From positions 1-6,990 of the forward strand of contig CAMWLX010000186.1 in assembly GCA_947175225.1 (NCBI GenBank): a DNA stretch of 6,990 nt. Direction: 5' to 3'. This document shows, in pieces, positions 1 to 5,382 of the stretch (positions are counted from its first letter, which is position 1; each line of letters starts with the position of its first letter). The notes below the pieces were generated by a model. It searched no databases. It was not told the origin of the DNA and was given only the letters and a program-made list of their open reading frames with translations. This DNA is from an uncultured Porphyromonadaceae bacterium. GTDB lineage: Bacteria > Bacteroidota > Bacteroidia > Bacteroidales > Muribaculaceae. The translations under genes were made by a program, and so were the position numbers.

Positions 1-21
1 ACTTATTATTAGTAATTAAAT

Positions 22-840
22 ATGAATAAAATATTTACATTATTCTGCGGAATGTTGATATTCTTCTCACAAGGAATTTCAGCACAAACCGACTCTGCGA
101 AAAAAGCATTTGAAAGAGGTATGTCCGCATACAATAAAGAAAGATATAGTGAAGCATATGCCGATTTAAAAATTGCGGCTTTGGGTGGAGTTGCTGAAGC
201 ATTTAAACCTCTTATTGAACTTTGCTCGGATGGAGATTATGATGGAAGTGGCATAGGCAACTATCAAGAAGCATTCTCATGGAACTTGATGGCAATGAAT
301 AAATATTTGGAAGAAGGAGCAAATAATAAGAATTTAGGTGTAACTTGTATGATGTATTATGATCCGCTATGCTTTCTTACTGGAGATTATCAAGAAACAA
401 TAGATCATGTGTTATATGGATATGGAAAAGGTACACCTCGTATTCCTTATGTGATGAATCAAGTTGCCGCAAGTTACTTAAAACTGGGTAACATATCTGA
501 AGCGATAGATTGGCTTGATTCGGCATTAAATATGGCTGTTGAAAAGAAAGATAATATTTCTATACATACTGCGAAAGCATTACTATCAAAAATATATTTA
601 GATAAAGAGGATTATTCTCATGCGTTAGAATTATCAAAAGAAGCAGCCTCAGAAGGAAAAGTCCCTTTGGCAGCTTATGTTTATGGAGTATCGCTTATTA
701 AAACCAATAATCATCCAGATATTGGGAAAAAATGGGTGAAACTTGCCGCCGAATATGACTACAATAGCATTTTTGAGATAAATTGCTTCGAAGATGAGAT
801 TCAAAAATATTGGAGAACCATAATGAACAAATCTTTCTAA
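22..840 (+). CDS. Exported TPR/Sel1-like repeat protein
   Basis: This 272-residue protein starts with a clear signal peptide: Lys3, a hydrophobic core at about residues 4-18, and a signal peptidase I type site after Ile-Ser-Ala (residues 19-21), so it should be periplasmic or exported. The mature part is alpha-helical with repeat-like segments. Residues 25-60 (AFERGMSAYNKERYSEAYAD) and 143-212 (SYLKLGNISEAIDWLDSALN, then IYLDKEDYSHALELSKEAAS) have the A/G-Y-A-L spacing of TPR units. Residues 213-245 look more like a Sel1 unit. Such repeats usually bind proteins or peptides, and no catalytic motif is visible. The gene is the first visible member of a probable operon with the LytTR gene (20 bases downstream, or overlapping if that gene starts at 810) and the kinase-muramidase gene. 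An extracytoplasmic partner or ligand-sensing role for the kinase's outer domain is possible but inferred. Only 21 AT-rich bases precede the start, so its promoter may lie outside the window. Confidence 0.8.
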   Translation: MNKIFTLFCGMLIFFSQGISAQTDSAKKAFERGMSAYNKERYSEAYADLKIAALGGVAEAFKPLIELCSDGDYDGSGIGNYQEAFSWNLMAMNKYLEEGANNKNLGVTCMMYYDPLCFLTGDYQETIDHVLYGYGKGTPRIPYVMNQVAASYLKLGNISEAIDWLDSALNMAVEKKDNISIHTAKALLSKIYLDKEDYSHALELSKEAASEGKVPLAAYVYGVSLIKTNNHPDIGKKWVKLAAEYDYNSIFEINCFEDEIQKYWRTIMNKSF

Positions 841-860
841 ATCTTGCATTTTTGGTTATT

Positions 861-1262
861 GTGAATATTATATGTATAAATACGAGGGATGAACTGAATC
901 TGATAGATTTGGACTTGGTGGCCTGTATCCATGCTAATGGGAACTATAGCAATGTGATGTATATTGATGGGAATAAGATTATGGTTTCGATTGGATTATC
1001 TCAAATTGAACTTATAATAAAAGATGCCGTAACTAAAAAACACCTGACAAATACGTTTGTCAGGTTAGGAAGGAGTGTCATTGTCAATAATATGTATTTG
1101 AGTCAGATAAACATTTTGAAGCAAAAACTCACTTTATCTGATCGGGGAACTCATGCTTATCAATTGACAGTACCCAAAAATCTCTTAAAGAGCTATAAAG
1201 AACTGATATGTAAATCATACGCGGGAAGTAGTAATCTTTCAGAGGATAATCAAGAAGAGTAA
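861..1262 (+). CDS. LytTR-domain DNA-binding transcriptional regulator (no receiver domain)
   Basis: This is a small protein (133 residues from GTG 861) that is essentially one LytTR domain, the DNA-binding fold of AgrA/LytR-type regulators. Numbered from the GTG, residues 2-20 form the first strands (INTRDELNLIDLDLVACI), 26-32 are the NGNYSNV motif, 67-77 are VRLGRSVIVNN (counterpart of the usual RxHRSxxVN), and 104-112 (VPKNLLKSY) begin the C-terminal helix. No response-regulator receiver or membrane domain is attached, so its activating signal must come from elsewhere. The frame has no ATG before the NGNY motif. The open frame extends to a TTG at 810, inside the preceding gene, but family members usually begin just before the first LytTR strand. 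GTG 861 fits that better and removes a 31-base overlap. No convincing Shine-Dalgarno sequence is visible for either start. The kinase-muramidase gene follows after 33 bases, making this a likely transcriptional output or controller of the cassette (inference). Confidence 0.85.
   Translation: MNIICINTRDELNLIDLDLVACIHANGNYSNVMYIDGNKIMVSIGLSQIELIIKDAVTKKHLTNTFVRLGRSVIVNNMYLSQINILKQKLTLSDRGTHAYQLTVPKNLLKSYKELICKSYAGSSNLSEDNQEE
1042..1065. repeat. Perfect 10-bp inverted repeat inside the LytTR gene
   Basis: ACCTGACAAA (1042-1051) is followed by a 4-base loop TACG and then the exact reverse complement TTTGTCAGGT (1056-1065). It lies within codons for HLTNTFVRLGR, just before the conserved GRS motif of the LytTR domain. 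It could form an mRNA hairpin or a two-fold protein-binding site. No T-run follows, so it is not an ordinary intrinsic terminator. The repeat is seen directly; any function is inferred. Confidence 0.5.
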
Positions 1263-1295
1263 TCATATTAACTATGTAATCTTTCAATAAACAAT

Positions 1296-3434
1296 ATGTC
1301 AGCAAAATTAAATGTTTTAGCCAAAGGACATCTTTTGAAGAGTCCTGAGCGTACATACAGAATAGAATCGGTGATTGGATGCGGCGGATTTGGCATAACT
1401 TATCTTGCATCAGCCATAATAATGGTTGGCAATGTGTCGGTAAGAGTAAAATTTGCAATTAAGGAGCATTTCGTAAGCAGTGATTGTGAGCGAGATCCTA
1501 AGACTAATGGCATAGTATACTCTTATCCAGCAAAGGAAAGAGTTGAAAATTCGCGTAAAGACTTTATCGCAGAAGCAAAAAGACTTCAAAAGGCAGGCGT
1601 GAAGCAACATAACATTGTGAAAGTGAACGAGGTCTTCGAAGACAATAATACGGCGTACTATGTAATGGAGTATATTGATGGAGAGTCATTGCGCTCTTGG
1701 ATTTCGAAGAATGGCCCGATGGATGCTGCATCGATGCAAGCAACAATGACTCCGATAATAAAAGCGGTAGAGTATCTTCACAACATCAGAATGACGCATC
1801 TTGACATAAAGCCCGATAATATAATGCTATCGAAAGAGGAAAATGGAGAGATACGCCCTGTATTGATAGATTTTGGATTGTCGAAGCACTATGATGAAGA
1901 AGGACAACCAACATCAACGCTTAACACACAAGGATGTTCGGATGGATATGCACCAATTGAACAATATGTAGGCATCACAACTTTTTCACCAAAGGCTGAT
2001 ATATATGCTCTTTCAGCAACGATTCTGTTTGTACTGACCGGTAAGAATCCCCCTATAGCTACCGAACTAAAGCATGATGAAATAAAAAAACTATTATCAG
2101 GGAAAGTTCCAGATTCTAAAATTGATGCATTGATAAAAGGCTTGCAGATACAAGCGGAAAATCGAGTGGAATCAGCAAGCAAATTATTGGAATTGCTCAA
2201 CGGAGAACCAGATCAAGATGTCTCTGAAAGAAATACGATACCCATAAAAGCAACAACCACTCCAATTGAAACAACAACCTCAACGCGCCCTAATCTTAAT
2301 ATTATAAATGAAACAAAAAATAAAAAGATTCTGGGTATTATATGTGGTGTGATTGCTGTGTTAGCAGTGTGTATAGTGATATGGAGAGCATTGCCAATGA
2401 AAGATACTGAACATTATGAGGAGCTACCTGATGGCACTAAATTCTATGGAGTTCTTGATAGTGAAAATAAACCAACCGGGGAAGGCAAATTAGTTTATAC
2501 CGATGGAAAGACCCTTATTGGAATTTGGGAAGAGGGGGTAATAAATAATGGAAAGCTAATCACTTCAGAGTATGAATATGAAGGTTCATTTGTCATGTCG
2601 AGGCCTTCAGGGTATGGAACGGCACATTATAGCGATGGAAAGGTATATGTCGGAAATTGGAAAAACGGAGAATGGAATGGATTAGGCAAATTGACTGAAT
2701 CATCTGAATCCATTTCGTTTGGCATTTTCCAGAATGGAGTCTTAACTAATCCTCAGCCATTTAAAGTTGGGGAAAAAGTATATGGAATAGATGTTTCAAG
2801 ATGGCAAAGACATATCAATTGGGAGGATTTGTATCTTCCGGCAAACAGTGATGGAGAGGTAGGTGTAGAAGGTGGAGAATATATGCAGCCTGCTATGTTT
2901 GCTATTATTAAAGTGACCGACGGTAAAGATGAAGATCCTTTTTTTGATCGGAATTATGAAGGCATAAGGAAGTGTGGGATAACTTATGGAGCTTATCATT
3001 TTTTAACTACAAAATGTTCGGGAGATGAACAGGTGGAATCATATATTAAGACTGCTCATCTTATGAGCGGCGACCTTCCTCCCGTATTGGATTTGGAGTT
3101 AACAAATGAGTTGATGGCAGAGAAGAGAAAAGAAGTCTGTGAGATAGCTCTCGAATGGTTGGAAAAAATTGAAGCGCAATATGGGGTTCGCCCAATTATT
3201 TATACATATGAGTATTTCATTAAGGACTATTTGACTGATCCTAAATTTGACAAATATGAATATTGGATAGCAAGACATAGGAAAACATCACCAGAAATCT
3301 CCAATTGGTGTATTTGGCAATTTACTGATAAGGCAAGAATACCTGGAGTGGATGCTAATACAGTAGATGTCGATATCTTTAAGGGTAATTACAAGGAATT
3401 TGAAAAATTCATACGCAATAAAGGGATAAAGTAG
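1296..3434 (+). CDS. Transmembrane Ser/Thr protein kinase fused to MORN repeats and a GH25 lysozyme domain
   Basis: A 712-residue multidomain protein. Residues about 21-302 are a PknB-like protein kinase: glycine loop GCGGFG (28-33), ATP-anchoring K56 in FAIKE, probable helix-C E93, catalytic loop HLDIKPDN (168-175, D170 and N175), DFG (192-194), and APIEQY (219-224) at the APE position. All core catalytic residues are present, but the HRD arginine is Leu169, making it a non-RD kinase. Residues 314-332 are a Thr-rich linker. KNKK (341-344) precedes a single membrane helix at 345-363, so the kinase should be cytoplasmic and the remainder periplasmic. Residues about 393-466 contain MORN-like units, best at 426-448 and 449-466 (VYVGNWKNGEWNGLGK). 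Residues 495-706 are a GH25 muramidase: GIDVSRW with D499, GAYHF (565-569), PPVLDLEL with D599 and E601, WIARH (657-661) and WQFTD (674-678). The GH25 catalytic acids appear intact. GH25 enzymes cleave the MurNAc-GlcNAc beta-1,4 bond of peptidoglycan. It probably senses or remodels the wall while signalling inward (inference). It is the third gene of the apparent operon, with no clear Shine-Dalgarno sequence. Confidence 0.93.
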   Translation: MSAKLNVLAKGHLLKSPERTYRIESVIGCGGFGITYLASAIIMVGNVSVRVKFAIKEHFVSSDCERDPKTNGIVYSYPAKERVENSRKDFIAEAKRLQKAGVKQHNIVKVNEVFEDNNTAYYVMEYIDGESLRSWISKNGPMDAASMQATMTPIIKAVEYLHNIRMTHLDIKPDNIMLSKEENGEIRPVLIDFGLSKHYDEEGQPTSTLNTQGCSDGYAPIEQYVGITTFSPKADIYALSATILFVLTGKNPPIATELKHDEIKKLLSGKVPDSKIDALIKGLQIQAENRVESASKLLELLNGEPDQDVSERNTIPIKATTTPIETTTSTRPNLNIINETKNKKILGIICGVIAVLAVCIVIWRALPMKDTEHYEELPDGTKFYGVLDSENKPTGEGKLVYTDGKTLIGIWEEGVINNGKLITSEYEYEGSFVMSRPSGYGTAHYSDGKVYVGNWKNGEWNGLGKLTESSESISFGIFQNGVLTNPQPFKVGEKVYGIDVSRWQRHINWEDLYLPANSDGEVGVEGGEYMQPAMFAIIKVTDGKDEDPFFDRNYEGIRKCGITYGAYHFLTTKCSGDEQVESYIKTAHLMSGDLPPVLDLELTNELMAEKRKEVCEIALEWLEKIEAQYGVRPIIYTYEYFIKDYLTDPKFDKYEYWIARHRKTSPEISNWCIWQFTDKARIPGVDANTVDVDIFKGNYKEFEKFIRNKGIK

Positions 3435-3483
3435 CTAACTCAAATAGCGCAAGCTTAAGTTGAAGGTATAAGGTCAATGGAGT

Positions 3484-3658
3484 ATGTCGAAAGAATTTCG
3501 ATCACAATCACTCGTTGCCGGAACGCTGTTCAGAAGCAATGACATGGTATATGAGATAGTCGAAGTGCTTGGGGCAAGATCTTTTAGGATCACGTATTTG
3601 GATACTTCAAGATTTTTGGGTTGAAAAGGATCCAAAAAGTGGAAGAATAGTTATTTCT
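3484..3658 (+). pseudogene. Truncated, frameshifted 5' remnant of a second Ser/Thr kinase gene
   Basis: From ATG 3484 a 46-codon frame (stop at 3622-3624) reads like the start of the upstream kinase. It has MSKEFRSQ at the start, then YEIVEVLGARSFRITYLD, which aligns with YRIESVIGCGGFGITYLA (residues 21-38) of the intact gene. The glycine loop has decayed: GCGGFG has become GARSFR. After a gap equivalent to roughly 20 codons and a shift to the +1 frame, bases 3623-3658 encode EKDPKSGRIVIS, matching ERDPKTNGIVYS (residues 65-76) of the intact kinase. Similarity ends at about 3650-3658, exactly where the convergent nuclease gene stops. The pieces are clearly diverged from the intact gene, so this is an old paralogue rather than a recent duplication. 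It may still be transcribed by read-through from the operon, but it cannot encode a kinase. The alternative is a small unrelated 46-residue protein; the collinear two-part match argues against that. Confidence 0.7.
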
Positions 3659-5207
3659 TCTCTATCTTATATTGTAGGCCTCTCGTCTCTTTCTTTTCGT
3701 TGAAGTTAGCACCGATTAGGTAAATGGTGCGAGGGTCGAGGGCGTAGCGCCCTGCGTAGTCGCGGGAGTATATCTGATCCATGGCTTCGTCAACGCTTTT
3801 GTTGTATTTGAATTCAAATAGATATATGTAGTCTCCAATTGTGACTTCGAGGTCACTTCTTCCCTTGTAGCTGTGACGTTCAGCTATTGCATCTGCACCG
3901 CATAACACCGCGATTAGAAATGTTATTGCACGGTAGGCTGATTCACAGTGGTCTTCCCCTGGCAGATCTTTTAAGAGAATTGCAAGACGATGCATGAAAT
4001 CATCCGGTCGGCCTTCGTAGAGGTCTATCTTGAAGAGCGAGAAATTGAAGGGGCTGCCCGGATTTTCCGTATCAGGCACATAAACCGGAAGCAGATCTTC
4101 ATAGAATCCTATCTCCACTTCTTTGTTAGGGAAGCGTAATTCATAGAGATTGAGAGCTTTCTTGTATTCCCATATTGTGAGGTAACCTGTCTGGAACATC
4201 AAAGGTATGGGGTTTCTGTCGTTAAAACCTACCGCTGTCAAATCCTTTTTAGTACACATTTTTCCGTTGAGGTCGGGAGGATATGTACCAAGTCGTTTTA
4301 TACGTTTTATCAAGAATGTCGGTGTGCCTGATCCAAACCAGAAAGGTTCTATGGATTTTTCTTCCAAGGCATTTAGCACACTGAAGGGATTGTAAAGCCT
4401 GGAGCCTTTTGGCATAAATAAATATCCGTCATAAAAATCTCGGAGTGCTTCGAGGGTCTTGTCAAAACTCTCCTCCCTTTCTTCGGCAAGTGATTCTATT
4501 CCGGGTCGGAAATTATCGATAAGCTCTTTCTCAGTCCATCCACATATATCCGCATATTCATTATGCATCGAAATATCCTTGAGGTTATTGAGGTCGCTGA
4601 ATATGCTCACTTTGCTGAAGCGTGCAACTCCCGTGATGAATGCAAACTGGATATAGCAATCCATTGACTTCAGGTTGCCAAAAAAACTTTTCAATGTACG
4701 TTGATTCTTGTCATACATTTCTCGGTTTTCTTCAACATCCAAAAGCGGCTTGTCGTATTCATCAATCAGAATGATGACCTTGCGACCAGTATTTTCGTAG
4801 GCTGCTATGATAAGATCTTTTAAACGTTGAGACACAGACAATTTTTTATCACGTCGACCATATATTTTTTCATAGCACCATAGATAGCCATCTATCAAAA
4901 TTTCAAGTCCATCCTCTTTCATGAAGTCTTCGGCGTTGAAGTCAAACCGGAATACCGGCGATGGAGTCCAGTCTAAATCCATGATATCTGCCGCCAACCC
5001 CTTGAAGAGTTCTCGGCGACCCTCAAAGTAGGCTTGCAAGGTAGAGAGCAATAGGCTTTTACCAAATCGCCTCGGGCGACTCAGAAAGATATATTCGCCT
5101 TGCTTCAGAAGGGGCTTTATATAGGCAGTCTTATCCACATAAGTATATCCCCCCTCAATAACCTTTGAGAAGGTCTGAATTCCTATCGGGTACCGGTTCT
5201 CTTTCAT
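3651..5207 (-). CDS. AAA-ATPase_like / PD-(D/E)XK nuclease-fold protein (DUF1703 type)
   Basis: A 518-residue protein of the family with an N-terminal AAA-ATPase_like domain and a C-terminal PD-(D/E)XK nuclease-like domain, very common and often multicopy in Bacteroidota. Numbered from ATG 5207, the conserved opening RYPIGIQTF (5-13) and GGYTYVDKT (19-27) lead to the Walker A region RPRRFGKS (44-51) and Walker B VIILIDEYD (144-152). FITGVARFSKVSIFSDLNNL (191-210), FYDGYLF (258-264), YNPFSVL (272-278) and QTGYLTI (339-345) are typical of the family. The nuclease core is D452 plus EFK (465-467) within LEVTIGDYIYLFEFKYN. Length and both ends look complete. The biochemical role of the family is not established; roles in defence or mobile DNA have been suspected. 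A TTG seven codons further upstream (5228) is in frame but overlaps the promoter -7 element, so ATG 5207 is preferred. It is convergent with the kinase cassette and divergent from the esterase gene, so it is an independent transcription unit. Confidence 0.92.
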   Translation of the reverse strand: MKENRYPIGIQTFSKVIEGGYTYVDKTAYIKPLLKQGEYIFLSRPRRFGKSLLLSTLQAYFEGRRELFKGLAADIMDLDWTPSPVFRFDFNAEDFMKEDGLEILIDGYLWCYEKIYGRRDKKLSVSQRLKDLIIAAYENTGRKVIILIDEYDKPLLDVEENREMYDKNQRTLKSFFGNLKSMDCYIQFAFITGVARFSKVSIFSDLNNLKDISMHNEYADICGWTEKELIDNFRPGIESLAEEREESFDKTLEALRDFYDGYLFMPKGSRLYNPFSVLNALEEKSIEPFWFGSGTPTFLIKRIKRLGTYPPDLNGKMCTKKDLTAVGFNDRNPIPLMFQTGYLTIWEYKKALNLYELRFPNKEVEIGFYEDLLPVYVPDTENPGSPFNFSLFKIDLYEGRPDDFMHRLAILLKDLPGEDHCESAYRAITFLIAVLCGADAIAERHSYKGRSDLEVTIGDYIYLFEFKYNKSVDEAMDQIYSRDYAGRYALDPRTIYLIGANFNEKKETRGLQYKIEKK

Positions 5208-5225
5208 AGCACTGCTTTTTGAATG

Positions 5226-5256
5226 CAAATATACTCAAAATTCTGGACCATTCAAA
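5226..5256 (-). promoter_or_regulatory. Bacteroides-type promoter of the AAA-ATPase/nuclease gene
   Basis: Read on the minus strand, TTTG (5256-5253) is followed by exactly 19 bases and then TATATTTG (5233-5226). This matches the Bacteroides primary sigma consensus TTTG-N19-TAnnTTTG. Transcription would begin near 5218-5222, leaving a leader of about 10-15 bases before ATG 5207. The spacing excludes the in-frame TTG at 5228 as the start codon. Confidence 0.65.
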
Positions 5257-5286
5257 ATATTTTTCAATTCATTTCATTATTATGAA

Positions 5287-5318
5287 GGGGAATTTGGGTG
5301 GTTAGGGGAGGAAGAGGG
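5287..5318 (+). other. G-rich tract with G-quadruplex potential
   Basis: Four runs of at least three G (5287-5290, 5296-5298, 5305-5308, 5316-5318) are separated by loops of 5, 6 and 7 bases, fitting the common G3+N1-7 quadruplex pattern. The tract lies between the two divergent promoters, just upstream of the esterase promoter, on its non-template strand. It stands out against the AT-rich surroundings. Folding and any regulatory effect are inferred. Confidence 0.45.
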
Positions 5319-5325
5319 TACATTT

Positions 5326-5357
5326 TTTGGTTGTGTGGGGGATTTTTGTTAATTTTG
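5326..5357 (+). promoter_or_regulatory. Bacteroides-type promoter of the esterase-Nudix unit
   Basis: TTTG (5326-5329) is followed by 20 bases and then TAATTTTG (5350-5357), close to the TTTG-N19-TAnnTTTG consensus. Transcription would start near 5362-5365, about 20 bases before ATG 5383. The bases TTTGCATTCA at the end of this element also occur at the end of the nuclease promoter on the other strand, as an extended -7 region. Confidence 0.6.
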
Positions 5358-5382
5358 CATTCATGTAATACTTAAATCTAAT

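Noticed and set aside
1129..2200. Several antisense open frames under the LytTR and kinase genes.
   Set aside because: They are shadows of genes with clear family motifs; no promoter or start signal supports them.
3613..3638. Inverted repeat TTTTTGG / CCAAAAA with a 12-base loop between the convergent kinase remnant and nuclease gene, a possible bidirectional terminator.
   Set aside because: The stem has only two G-C pairs, the loop is long, and the bases are also accounted for by the kinase remnant; too weak to call a terminator.
3651..5260. The AAA-ATPase/nuclease gene as part of an insertion sequence or a defence island.
   Set aside because: No transposase, terminal inverted repeats, duplicated target or other defence genes are visible; only the single gene and its promoter.
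5219..5362. TTTGCATTCA occurring in inverted orientation at both edges of the intergenic region, as possible recombination repeats.
   Set aside because: Both copies coincide with the -7 promoter element and its usual downstream bases, so shared promoter sequence explains them.
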